This document shows positions 28,259 through 36,197 of a DNA stretch of 46,741 nt, one piece after another. The DNA is from Verrucomicrobiota bacterium. GTDB taxonomy: Bacteria > Verrucomicrobiota > Lentisphaeria > JABSQK01 > JAJFLO01. Position 1 is the first letter of the stretch, and every line of letters starts with the position of its first letter. Position numbers and translations under genes: made by a program. The notes under the pieces were generated by a model that saw only the letters and a program-made list of their open reading frames with translations, searched no databases and was not told where the DNA came from. Location of the stretch: NCBI GenBank assembly GCA_021772615.1, contig JAJFLQ010000120.1, positions 1 through 46,741 on the forward strand, in the 5' to 3' direction.

Positions 28259-29395
28259 ATGATGATGCGCCTGATGTGTATGATGGTCTTAGGGCTGGCA
28301 GGTATGATTCACAATGGTTTTGCTGTTGATCCGGAACTCGCCGGCCGAGTGACCGATGCGATAACTCGCGGAAGTCGCTTTCTGCAAAGCAAGCAACTCG
28401 ATGACGGGTCATGGATTTCTCATCCCGCCGTGACCGGCCTCTGCGTAATTGCCATCCACGATACAGACTCGCAGAATGCGGCCAGAGTCAAGCAGGCGGT
28501 AAACAACGGCCTCGACTACATCCTCCAATCCGTGCAGCCCGATGGCTCGATCTGGACGGAAAACGCCCATGCATACCCGAATTATACCACTGCGATTTCT
28601 CTCGTGGCTTTGTCGACTGTAAACCGCCCCGGCGACCTTGATGCCATCCGCAGCGCGCGGCGATATCTAATGGATTCGCAGTTCCAGGACCGAAATTCAA
28701 TCGATTACGGCGGCATCGGTTATTCCAAAACCGGGCGTGCGGATCTTACGAATTTAACATGGACGGCGGAGGCGCTATACCATACCGACTACCTGGACCA
28801 GGAAACACAGGGCGACAGTGCCGTTGCCGCACAGCAGGTACGCGACCTCTGGGAGAAGGTCCAGGTATTCATCACCAACTGCCAAAATCTGCCGGAAATG
28901 AACAAGCAGGACTGGGTCAGCAAACGCGACGACGACTATGGCGGTTTTGTGTATCGGCCGACCGAGAGCAAATCCGGCTCGTTGACCGATGCATCCGGGA
29001 AGGTGTCACTACTGAGTTCAGGCAGCGTGACATACGCGGGACTTATGAGCATGATCTATGCAAAAATGGACAAGGACGACTATCGCGTGAAGGGGGCTAT
29101 GAGTTATATTCGGAATCATTACACACTCGAAGAGAATCCCGGCATGGGCGTCCAGGGTTTGTACTATTACCTGAACATTATGACCAAAGCGTTCAACGCC
29201 TACAGTGAGGATGTCATTGTCGACGCGGGTGGCACCCCCCACAAGTGGCGGTCTGAGGTTACAGAAAAATTCCTTTCCATGCAGCAACCCGACGGGCACT
29301 GGATAAACGAGAACGGCCGGTATATGGAGTCCGTTCCGGAACTCGTGACCGCCCACAGCGTCACCGCCATGAAGATCGCACTGGGTAGCGATTGA
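28259..29395 (+). CDS. Secreted prenyltransferase/squalene-oxidase-repeat protein (alpha/alpha toroid) 2
   Basis: This 378-residue exported protein has a signal peptide (MCMMVLGLAGMIHNGFAV, about 6-23). Repeats of the squalene-cyclase toroid are clear: FLQSKQLDDGSWISHPAVT near residue 40, YILQSVQPDGSIWTENAHA near 90 and FLSMQQPDGHWINENGRYM near 345. The same helical partner follows each (VTGLCVIAI, TTAISLVALS, TAHSVTAMKIAL). Internal GGIGYSKTGRADLTNLTWT and YGGFVYRPTESKSGS match the central repeats of this family. No DxDD motif is seen. The ATG at 28259 has AAAGGAA about 11 bases ahead. It follows the radical SAM and methyltransferase genes, converges with the ebo cluster across 178 bases, and pairs with toroid protein 1 at 24568. 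A binding or carrier role for a prenylated product is inference. Confidence 0.8.
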   Translation: MMMRLMCMMVLGLAGMIHNGFAVDPELAGRVTDAITRGSRFLQSKQLDDGSWISHPAVTGLCVIAIHDTDSQNAARVKQAVNNGLDYILQSVQPDGSIWTENAHAYPNYTTAISLVALSTVNRPGDLDAIRSARRYLMDSQFQDRNSIDYGGIGYSKTGRADLTNLTWTAEALYHTDYLDQETQGDSAVAAQQVRDLWEKVQVFITNCQNLPEMNKQDWVSKRDDDYGGFVYRPTESKSGSLTDASGKVSLLSSGSVTYAGLMSMIYAKMDKDDYRVKGAMSYIRNHYTLEENPGMGVQGLYYYLNIMTKAFNAYSEDVIVDAGGTPHKWRSEVTEKFLSMQQPDGHWINENGRYMESVPELVTAHSVTAMKIALGSD

Positions 29396-29573
29396 GCCGT
29401 GTCATCTTCACGTCTCGTTTGCCTGATGTGGGCCCACGCTGTCTGTTGAAGTTCGCGCTTTAGCGTGCTTGCGCTGTTCCTTGCCCATGCGTATTGCTGC
29501 GCGTAACGTGAAACCCACGACAAATCGTGAACGCCAACGACGCGACTTCTGCAAGCTACCGCAACCCACCGCT

Positions 29574-30959
29574 TCACTCCGCTTCAATTACCGCCATGAG
29601 TTCGTGATAAACATCTGTGCTTGCAAGAATATCATCGGTATTGCCGCTTCGTCCGTCTCGCGCCGGCGTGATCAGAACGGGGTAATCCGCGGGATCATCC
29701 GGGCAGCGTCCATGCGAGCCGCGGACCAGCCCGGCGTCGAGCGGGATTATGTCCAGTAGCGCGCGCATGCCCAGACGCTTTTTCAAGAGAAACGCGAACA
29801 CACGCAGCTGCGGCATCGACAACATAGGGTCAATGAACAGTTCGGCGGGATCATATCCGATTTTGCGGTGGATATCGACACAGCGTGCAAAATCCGGTGC
29901 CAATCGGTCATCCAGCCAGTAGTAGTAGGTAAACCAGCTCCTGCTATCGGCAACGACAACCAGATCACCGCTTCGGGGATGGTTGATGCCGGCGCCGGCC
30001 CTACCGGCCTCATCAAGTACTTCGGCGACGCCTTCGGTATGTTCGAGGAGGCGGCGAACGACCGAAATAATTGAGGGGTCGTTGACATAGACGTGGGCAA
30101 TCTGGTGGTCTGCTACTGCAAATGCCGAACTGGCGCCCGTGTCGATCATGTCGAGGCCAAGCTCTTCCTTGATTGCGACCCATCCTTGTTGTCGGAACAA
30201 CCGGTTCAGGTGAATGGGACGGTCGATCGCTAAAATGCCGTATTCCGACAGCACGACAACCTCAACCGAGCGTTCTCCAAAATACGTGATGAGGTCACCG
30301 ACCACGCCATCGATTTCAATGAGGTCGTTGCGGATGTCAGCGTGATCCGGCCCGAGACGCTGCAGGTTGTAGTCCAAATGCGGCAGGTAAATCAGGTTTA
30401 ACGTTGGTTGGTGGTGGGCTTCAACCCATCGCGCTGCAGCCGCGATCCATCGCGAAGACGCGATGCCTGCACCAGGCCCCCAGAAAGCCTGAAATGGGAA
30501 ATTCCCAATGTCACGTTTTATCTCATGCCGAATTGCGTGCGGTGAGGTATGAATATCGAAAACCTTCCGCCCGTCTGCAGGGTACATCGGTCGCGGCGTA
30601 ATCGAATAGTCGACTGCCGCGTACATGTTATACCACCAGAAAAGTTTGGCGCACGAAAAGTCGGCGTGACGTTCGCGCAGAGTATCCCATATTTTCGGCG
30701 CGGTTACCAGTCGATTCGATTGTTTCCAGAAGCACACGTCACTGTATCCGCGGTCGTACCACCCATTGCCCACGACACCGTGCGTGTCGGGCCGGACGCC
30801 GGTGAGGTAATCGGACTGTGCTGTGCATGTCACTGCCGGAAACGCCGGCCTGATGCGGCGGCACTGATAATGTTGCAACAACGCAGATATGTGTGGCGTA
30901 TCGTCGCCGATATGCCGTTCGGTCAAGCCGACAACATTGATGACTGCGGTGCGGCGCAT
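29574..30959 (-). CDS. eboF: EboF-like alkaline phosphatase/nucleotide pyrophosphatase-family protein
   Basis: This 461-residue member of the alkaline-phosphatase superfamily is the last gene of the ebo cluster. The N-terminus VINVVGLTERHIG and the nucleophile loop FPAVTCTAQSDYLTG (Thr or Ser at about 42-46) match the nucleotide pyrophosphatase/phosphodiesterase group, followed by GVVGNGWYDR. Later metal-ligand blocks are LIYLPHLDYNLQR, VVVLSEYGI and INHPRSGDLVVVADS. No signal peptide is visible, so it is probably cytosolic. In characterised clusters EboF accompanies EboA-E, which are needed to get a scytonemin precursor to the periplasm in Nostoc. The actual reaction is not known. It starts 69 bases after eboD with no clear ribosome binding site, a wider gap than elsewhere in the cluster. 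Confidence 0.85.
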   Translation of the reverse strand: MRRTAVINVVGLTERHIGDDTPHISALLQHYQCRRIRPAFPAVTCTAQSDYLTGVRPDTHGVVGNGWYDRGYSDVCFWKQSNRLVTAPKIWDTLRERHADFSCAKLFWWYNMYAAVDYSITPRPMYPADGRKVFDIHTSPHAIRHEIKRDIGNFPFQAFWGPGAGIASSRWIAAAARWVEAHHQPTLNLIYLPHLDYNLQRLGPDHADIRNDLIEIDGVVGDLITYFGERSVEVVVLSEYGILAIDRPIHLNRLFRQQGWVAIKEELGLDMIDTGASSAFAVADHQIAHVYVNDPSIISVVRRLLEHTEGVAEVLDEAGRAGAGINHPRSGDLVVVADSRSWFTYYYWLDDRLAPDFARCVDIHRKIGYDPAELFIDPMLSMPQLRVFAFLLKKRLGMRALLDIIPLDAGLVRGSHGRCPDDPADYPVLITPARDGRSGNTDDILASTDVYHELMAVIEAE

Positions 30960-31028
30960 GGATGTCCGACGGTTAAGGGATTAGAGAAAGAGGGCCGGCG
31001 AACGCCGTCCTATCACCGTGTCCGCCGC

Positions 31029-32204
31029 TTAGACGACGGTACGCCGCTTACGCCCGAGCAGCTCATCGATTGCGGCGACGACGGTTTCGTGCGCCATAAT
31101 GTGAACGTCCAGGGCGCTGCCAATATTATCAATCAGGGTGACGGTAAGTTCGCCGCCAAGATGTTCACGAAATTCATCAAGCCCTTCGAGTACCCGGCGC
31201 TTGCCGCTTGCGTCGGATGACGTCAGTTTTTCATGAGTTAACGGAAACTGCAACGTCTCAAGGAGTTTCAATACTCGCTCACAGGTCGCAGCCGTCAGGT
31301 GACCGGTTAACCGCGAATAAACGATATCGATTGCAAGACCGATTGCTACGGCTTCACCGTGACCGACGCTAAAGTCGGACAGCTGTTCCAGCTTGTGCGC
31401 CGCCCAGTGGCCGAAGTCCAACGGCCGCGACGCGCCGGACTCGAAGGGATCGCCCGAGGTCGCTATATGGTCGATGTGAAGCTCTGCGGAACGTCGGACG
31501 AGATGGGCGACTGCATCGTCATCACCCGCGTTCAACGCGTCCGCTTTCTGTTCGATCCACTCGAAAAAAGTCCGATCCTTGATCAGCGCGACCTTGATCG
31601 CTTCGCTGTATCCGTTGCGCAATTCTACACGCGACAGCGAAGACAGCAGCAAAAAGTCGTTGATAATTGCTTCTGGTGGTTTGAACGTGCCCAAAAAATT
31701 CTTCTTGCCGCGAAAATTAATGCCGTTTTTTACACCGACGCCGGCGTCGCCCTGAGCCAGCGCGGTACTTGGGAAACGGATATGGCGCAGTCCACGGTGC
31801 GCGGTCGCAGCGGCGTAGCCGACAACATCGAGCAGGGCGCCGCCGCCTATAGCTATGATGTAGCTGTGTCGGCAAATCCCATGGCGCTCGACGTCATTGT
31901 AAATGCGGGTCAAGACGGCTTGATCGTTCTTGATCGCTTCGCCGCCGGGAAGGCGATGTAAAGCGGTGAGCACAATTCCGGTAGATGCGGTGTCGAAATA
32001 CAGTGGGACCCGATCGACATAAGTCGACGGTATATTGTCGTCCACGTATGCCAAAACCTTGATCCGTCGGCTGAAATCACCTGGTCCAGCCAGAATCTTC
32101 CGCAGAAGTGTATTTTTTGCAGCAAACGCATGCCGGGTGAAATACACCTGCATTCTGTATGGTACAACAAGTTCGAACGCAATTTCTGAGTGTTCCGAAT
32201 TCAT
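31029..32204 (-). CDS. eboD: EboD, 3-dehydroquinate synthase-like sugar phosphate cyclase
   Basis: This 391-residue protein belongs to the dehydroquinate-synthase/sugar phosphate cyclase superfamily. It has the NAD-binding glycine run AIGGGALLDVVGYAAATAHRG, the substrate-binding block FPSTALAQGDAGVGVKNGIN followed by GKKNFLGTF, and metal-ligand regions YSEAIKVALIKD, PLDFGHWAAHKLE and VGHGEAVAIG (Glu and two His). Family members cyclise DAHP to dehydroquinate or sedoheptulose 7-phosphate to valiolones. The EboD branch is distinct from the shikimate enzyme AroB and its substrate is unresolved. The ATG overlaps the eboC stop by four bases, so the two are coupled. The active-site motifs are intact, arguing for a working enzyme rather than only a transport component. 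Confidence 0.88.
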   Translation of the reverse strand: MNSEHSEIAFELVVPYRMQVYFTRHAFAAKNTLLRKILAGPGDFSRRIKVLAYVDDNIPSTYVDRVPLYFDTASTGIVLTALHRLPGGEAIKNDQAVLTRIYNDVERHGICRHSYIIAIGGGALLDVVGYAAATAHRGLRHIRFPSTALAQGDAGVGVKNGINFRGKKNFLGTFKPPEAIINDFLLLSSLSRVELRNGYSEAIKVALIKDRTFFEWIEQKADALNAGDDDAVAHLVRRSAELHIDHIATSGDPFESGASRPLDFGHWAAHKLEQLSDFSVGHGEAVAIGLAIDIVYSRLTGHLTAATCERVLKLLETLQFPLTHEKLTSSDASGKRRVLEGLDEFREHLGGELTVTLIDNIGSALDVHIMAHETVVAAIDELLGRKRRTVV

Positions 32205-33052
32205 GTGGCAGGTATCTTTTTCTGCGCTGCCCGTGCCAGTGCGGCCAGAGTTGTGAATAGTATCGCAATGGGGCCCGTCAGCATTCCGGTGCTTGCCATG
32301 ACGAGGATATCAATCAAAGGGATACCGGCCAATAACGATCCTACAACGACCTGGCGACCTTCCGGTCCGCGATTGCGACAGGTGACGAATAACGTTGTCA
32401 TCCAAATCAAAACGGCAATCATTAAGACAGCATATCCCAGGCGGATCGAACTGCTGTCAACCATTGTCACCGCAATCGGCAGAAAAAGCATAAGCCATGG
32501 CGGTATTGCCAACGATTCGGACTTCGCTTCGCCGCGGGCAATGACGCTGATTGCGGTGATGTACAGAAACATCACCACCGATGCCTTCATTACGGAGGCG
32601 GCGACGGCGCCTCCAACAGGCGCGGCCGAAATGAAGTATAGGCAACTTCGGCACCCCGCCATCAGCAATACGGAAAACGCAAGCCTTTTATGTACGATAT
32701 TGTAGCAGACAATAAGCGCAAGCAGCAGGACGCCGAAACTGGCCGCCGCCTTGCCGGAGCCGGCGATTAGGGCCAGGCCGAATACCAGAAAAACGCACGC
32801 CAGGATCAGCACCGTGCGCCGTTTGATACGCCCTGACGGGATCGGGCGCTCGGCGCGATGCTCGCGGTCGAACGAGGCGTCGCACCAGTCGTTCAGATAC
32901 ATGCCGCCGGTGTACATCAGAGACGCGCCGGCCAGCGTTGCGAAACAGGACGTGGTGTTGCCCGATCCCGAAAGCAGGTAAGCAGCCAGACAATTTGACC
33001 AGACAGTGGGTATGTTCGAGAATCTACCCAAAACCAGTAATGTTCTGATCAT
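32201..33052 (-). CDS. eboC: EboC, UbiA-like membrane prenyltransferase
   Basis: This is a 283-residue inner-membrane protein with about eight transmembrane helices. The first UbiA motif is clear: NDWCDASFDREHRAERPIPSG (prenyl-diphosphate/Mg2+ site, about residues 58-78), after SNCLAAYLLSG. The second Asp-rich loop of UbiA enzymes is less obvious; YLYFISAAP and VIARGEAKSES-type sequence stand in the middle. UbiA enzymes join a prenyl chain to an acceptor ring. The ATG at 33052 overlaps the eboE stop (ATGA) and is preferred to an in-frame start 14 codons earlier. Overlaps on both sides tie eboE, eboC and eboD into one coupled unit. An isoprenoid chain on the product would fit with the toroid proteins nearby (inference). 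Confidence 0.9.
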   Translation of the reverse strand: MIRTLLVLGRFSNIPTVWSNCLAAYLLSGSGNTTSCFATLAGASLMYTGGMYLNDWCDASFDREHRAERPIPSGRIKRRTVLILACVFLVFGLALIAGSGKAAASFGVLLLALIVCYNIVHKRLAFSVLLMAGCRSCLYFISAAPVGGAVAASVMKASVVMFLYITAISVIARGEAKSESLAIPPWLMLFLPIAVTMVDSSSIRLGYAVLMIAVLIWMTTLFVTCRNRGPEGRQVVVGSLLAGIPLIDILVMASTGMLTGPIAILFTTLAALARAAQKKIPAT

Positions 33053-34227
33053 GTCGTACCGATACCGCGACGTTTCAACTGATTCAAGAGCCACCCGTAT
33101 TCGCTGACAAGCTGTTCGACCACAGATCGTTGTTTTAATTCAGGCGGCAGCACTTCCCAACTGTATGTTTCCATTTCCAGGTGCTCGCAAAATGACGGTT
33201 GTTCACACAATAGGTCCAGTACATCGAGTAGATGGCCGGTCGTTGATTCGAGCGGCGGCTGCGGCGCGGTGTGAATCGGAACGTGAAAATGCACCCGCCA
33301 CTCGTCGCCGGCGCGGCCGCACAAGGACAAGGGGGCGTCGCGCAACGCCATATCCAGATCCTGGTAACGCTGCAGTGTACCGTTCTTGTCCCTAATAATC
33401 ACCTGATGCAGGTATGTATCCTCGTTGAATGCAGCAAGTCTCGCACGGCCAGCCTCATTCATTGCTACCTTTAACGCTGAACTCAGATGGATCTTGCTGA
33501 ACCGAATATGCGCATCACGAAGATGCGCGATCGCCGACGCAGCCGTCTCGAACTCAACAGCCAGGTGACAGGTGTCGTAGTTCACTCCGAGGATGCGTTC
33601 GATGCGCTCATCCCGCGGGAAGAAAGCATGTAGTCGATCGAAAAAAGCCACCGTCTCCGTGCTGGACTCGAAAAGCCCCAGAGGCTCCGGCTCAAGTCCT
33701 AGGTGGAGATCACAGCGATGTTGCCGATTCAGGCGATCTACATGATCCAAACATCGACCGAGATTGCGGCATATTTCCGTGATCTGATCGTCTGACGTGA
33801 TAAAGGCCTTGAATGAGCCCGGCAACGTACTGACGCTGCCGGAAATATCCTTTGGTTTGATCTCACTGATAATGTCGAACAGCTTGATCGTATAGTTCAA
33901 CCTGTCGGGAGACGTCCAGTCCGGTCGGAATACCTGTTCCTTTACCCGGTTCCCATGAAAATCTCCATAAGGAAAGCCGTTGATCGTGAATACGTAGCAA
34001 TTGTGCCGGTCAAGCCATCTGCGAAAGGTGTTCAAGACGGTGTGATCAGAAAGCTGCATGGCGGCCTTACAGCTCAGGCGCAGCCCGATAGCGAAGCGGT
34101 CATCCGGGCATACCTGCCGGCGGACATTGAGTGTATACTGTTCCAGGGCGGCCAAGGTTTCGTCCCACGTCTCGCCGCGATGGATATTGGTGCAATAAGC
34201 CAGATGTCGATGATGTGTCAATTCCAT
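33049..34227 (-). CDS. eboE: EboE, xylose-isomerase-like TIM barrel metabolite traffic protein
   Basis: This 392-residue protein matches EboE. The N-terminus HLAYCTNIHRGETWDETLAAL is the hallmark opening, followed by IGLRLSCKAAMQL and FTINGFPYGDFHG. TIM-barrel metal ligands typical of AP-endonuclease/xylose-isomerase proteins are present: LHLGLEPEPLGLF, GVNYDTCHLAVEFE, FSKIHLSSAL and VHFHVPIH, and the last acidic ligand in LEMETYSWEVLP. These residues would bind two or three divalent metals. EboE is required for export of the scytonemin monomer in Nostoc punctiforme, but no biochemical activity is known. It begins 11 bases after the eboB stop and overlaps eboC by four bases. The length is normal for the family. 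Confidence 0.92.
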   Translation of the reverse strand: MELTHHRHLAYCTNIHRGETWDETLAALEQYTLNVRRQVCPDDRFAIGLRLSCKAAMQLSDHTVLNTFRRWLDRHNCYVFTINGFPYGDFHGNRVKEQVFRPDWTSPDRLNYTIKLFDIISEIKPKDISGSVSTLPGSFKAFITSDDQITEICRNLGRCLDHVDRLNRQHRCDLHLGLEPEPLGLFESSTETVAFFDRLHAFFPRDERIERILGVNYDTCHLAVEFETAASAIAHLRDAHIRFSKIHLSSALKVAMNEAGRARLAAFNEDTYLHQVIIRDKNGTLQRYQDLDMALRDAPLSLCGRAGDEWRVHFHVPIHTAPQPPLESTTGHLLDVLDLLCEQPSFCEHLEMETYSWEVLPPELKQRSVVEQLVSEYGWLLNQLKRRGIGTT

Positions 34228-34238
34228 CGATGAAGGCT

Positions 34239-35039
34239 CTACAAGCTAAAGTTCGGACATTGGCTGAGGAACCGAACCGGATTTTCGTAGAAGACGGTGT
34301 CAATTGTCTTCTCACCGTACCCTCGTCGTCTCATTTCGAGCGCAGCGTACGGCACCGCAAGGGGCACGCTAACGCCCCAGTCGCACGCCGAATTCATCCA
34401 CAAACGGTCCAGACCGAAGTTTTCAAGAATATCAATCGCCCGCGGCGCGGTACATTTTGATTCGGGATACAATGTGATGCCGCCCCAAAACCCGGCATCC
34501 AACACCATCTTGGCGGTGTGTTCTTCGACGTGATCGATTAAGACGCGGCCCGGATCAATGCGTGAGTCCCCGGCAATCAAATCAATAATCAGCCGCGTGC
34601 CCTTATATTTGTCTTCCAGATGCGGCGTGTGTACGAGAATAAGCTGGTTGGTTCGGGCAGCAAGATCAATATGCTTTTCCAATACAGTAAGCTCGTTCCT
34701 GCTGTTCTTGTTCAATCCGATTTCGCCGATTCCGAGGACATTGTCACGCTCCAGAAACTCGGGAATCAACGCCAGGACATCGTCAGCAAGCATTAGATCC
34801 TCCGCCTCTTTCGGATTTATGCACAGCCAACAGAAATGGCGCAAACCGAATTTGGCTGCCCGATTCGGTTCATGCTCGGTCAATTGGCAAAAATAGTCAC
34901 GGAAGCCGGCAGCCGAGCTGCGGTCAAAGCCGGCCCAGAACGCGGGCTCACAGACCGCCTTACACCCTGCAACCGCGAGCGCTGTGTAGTCGTCCGTCGT
35001 GCGACTAACCATATGCGCGTGAGGTTCAATATATCGCAT
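34239..35039 (-). CDS. eboB: EboB, TatD-like metal-dependent hydrolase
   Basis: This 266-residue amidohydrolase-superfamily protein is the EboB of the cluster. It opens with YIEPHAHMVSRTTDDYTAL (HxH metal ligands at 6-8), then HFCWLCINPKEAE, GIGEIGLNKNSRNE (bridging Glu), LVHTPHLEDK and LIDHVEEHTAKM (metal His). SACDWGVSVPLAVPYAALEM carries the final Asp, as in TatD-type enzymes. The ATG at 35039 has a strong GGAGGAG site immediately ahead (GGAGGAGTGATG on the minus strand) and begins right at the family-like sequence. The open frame upstream to 35234 is not homologous in character. The next gene, eboE, starts 11 bases after its stop. The substrate is unknown; relatives hydrolyse phosphoesters, lactones or DNA. 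Confidence 0.92.
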   Translation of the reverse strand: MRYIEPHAHMVSRTTDDYTALAVAGCKAVCEPAFWAGFDRSSAAGFRDYFCQLTEHEPNRAAKFGLRHFCWLCINPKEAEDLMLADDVLALIPEFLERDNVLGIGEIGLNKNSRNELTVLEKHIDLAARTNQLILVHTPHLEDKYKGTRLIIDLIAGDSRIDPGRVLIDHVEEHTAKMVLDAGFWGGITLYPESKCTAPRAIDILENFGLDRLWMNSACDWGVSVPLAVPYAALEMRRRGYGEKTIDTVFYENPVRFLSQCPNFSL

Positions 35040-35115
35040 CACTCCTCCATTTGTGACAACGCAGCGATCCCGGCCGCCGGCGGTTCGAGCGTTACACTGA
35101 AATTGACCCGGGCGA

Positions 35116-35388
35116 TTATCGACTTGCTTTGTCGGGCCACGCACCGCACGCGGATATTGTCCCTGCGCGATTGATCGGCTCGTCAGTCGGGTCGCTGAAC
35201 GCCAGTAATACAGACTCTGCGCGGTTCCGCTCATTCAGGCAGGTCAGGGCGTCCATGAACGCTCGATAACGAAAGTCATCAGTCTCATCGCCGCGATCTA
35301 CCCGATCCATGAACGCGGCAATATCAATGAGTTTTGATCGTGCGTCCATGAAATAAAGATCGATGGTTTTGCTGGTTGTGTTGTTCAT
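35116..35388 (-). CDS. Small soluble protein leading the ebo cluster (EboA position)
   Basis: This is a 90-residue protein with well-behaved sequence: an acidic helical N-terminal half (LYFMDARSKLIDIAAFMDRV, then DDFRYRAFMDALTCL) and a C-terminal part SVLLAFSDPTDEPINRAG ending in ACGAWP. It has no signal peptide or membrane segment. It lies 76 bases before eboB on the same strand, where eboA stands in other clusters. EboA proteins known to me are about 230-250 residues, so this is either a different small protein or a much reduced EboA. I have an impression that short proteins of this kind accompany ebo genes in PVC bacteria but cannot confirm it. The start is an ATG at 35388 with only a weak site ahead. 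Confidence 0.65.
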   Translation of the reverse strand: MNNTTSKTIDLYFMDARSKLIDIAAFMDRVDRGDETDDFRYRAFMDALTCLNERNRAESVLLAFSDPTDEPINRAGTISACGAWPDKASR

Positions 35389-35397
35389 TCTATAACT

Positions 35398-36030
35398 CTA
35401 TCTGGTCACATCAAAAACGTCAAAAAAATCGTGCGCCGAAGCGCTCGTTTCCATGATTCGAACGGCTGCGGGTACGCCCGCAACATCCACGTGTGCCCGA
35501 ATTACTTCTTTTTTTCTTGCCTTTGCCCTTCTTATCCGATCCGGAGTCACCGCCGTTGCCTCCGCCGCGGTTACCGACATCACTTCCCGACCCACCTGCC
35601 GGAGCCACCGCCGGCACCGCCACCGCAGGCTTCATCCAGCTCACCGTCATGGCCAATGTCGACGATGATCGAACCGCGGTCCATGTCGCCGACCTGCAAA
35701 CATACTGAGCAGGAGATGTGAAAGACACCTTCGGAAGCACCGACGGAGACGGTGTGATCGCGCTTCCCGAAGTCCCACGCATAAAACGTAGCCGTGCTGT
35801 CCGGATCTGCAATTTCAGCCACCGGGATCGAGAAGATGCACGTGCCTTTGATCGGAAGAAAAAAGTCACGTTCGGTGCGTTACCGGAGATTGCCGGATCC
35901 GATGTATCCTCGTCGGATTATGCGGGACAACCACGGCCGCACTCGTCAACATTGTTGTACTGACGTCGCAGATTTCCGTATGTGGTGTATGCTAATCCCG
36001 AACGGTCGCGGTCGTATTTCCGGCTTGTGA
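35398..36030 (-). pseudogene. Frame-broken remnant of a secreted-type protein (or sequence with homopolymer errors)
   Basis: No single frame covers this stretch, yet protein-like sequence passes from frame to frame on the minus strand. From the 5' side: one frame gives LAYTTYGNLRRQYNNVDECG and hits TAA at 35918-35920, continuing SDPAISGNAPNVTFF. A second frame takes over at a six-base homopolymer (35859-35864) with LPIKGTCIFSIPVAEIADPD, TFYAWDFGKRDHTVSVGASE and GSIIVDIGHDGELDEACGG. A third continues a Gly-rich linker and Lys-rich GSDKKGKGKKKR. At a seven-base homopolymer (35509-35515) the last frame gives KKEVIRAHVDVAGVPAAVRI and stops at 35398. The middle part alone is open from a GTG at 35822 to 35580 (80 residues). 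Function is unrecognised. It is either a decaying gene or assembly indels; the in-frame TAA favours decay. Confidence 0.5.
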
Positions 36031-36034
36031 CGCA

Positions 36035-36057
36035 GCCACGGGATGATTATCCGTGGC
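36035..36057. terminator. Hairpin between the broken gene and the YdjY-domain gene
   Basis: GCCACGG at 36035-36041 pairs perfectly with CCGTGGC at 36051-36057 around a nine-base loop, which could close further by a G-T pair. No T-run follows. It lies in the divergent region upstream of the plus-strand gene at 36198 and could be an operator or transcript 5' structure as easily as a terminator. Confidence 0.3.
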
Positions 36058-36197
36058 GCCACCACGCTCAGTGGAGCGGTGTGATGCATGGCGTTTGTGG
36101 TCGTCCGTTCCGTCCTGCCTGACAGGCCTATCGTACAACCGTGGTGCTGCGCATCCGATTGCGCACCGAAGTCCGACAAACCTTCGGAACAGTGATC

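Noticed and set aside
31029..32204. AroB, the shikimate-pathway 3-dehydroquinate synthase
   Set aside because: Location inside an ebo unit with overlaps and EboD-type sequence argue for the EboD branch rather than housekeeping AroB.
24568..35388. Scytonemin biosynthesis cluster
   Set aside because: Only ebo-type genes are shared; no scyA-C, tyrosinase or tryptophan dehydrogenase genes are present.
35500..35525. Programmed -1 frameshift at the seven-base A-run
   Set aside because: A -1 shift leads at once to a TAA; the continuing protein-like frame needs a +1 shift, so an indel is more likely.
35420..35869. Single gene of 149 codons on the minus strand
   Set aside because: Only its Gly/Lys-rich middle looks real; the N-terminal part is Ser/Arg-rich out-of-frame sequence, so it is treated as part of the frame-broken relic.
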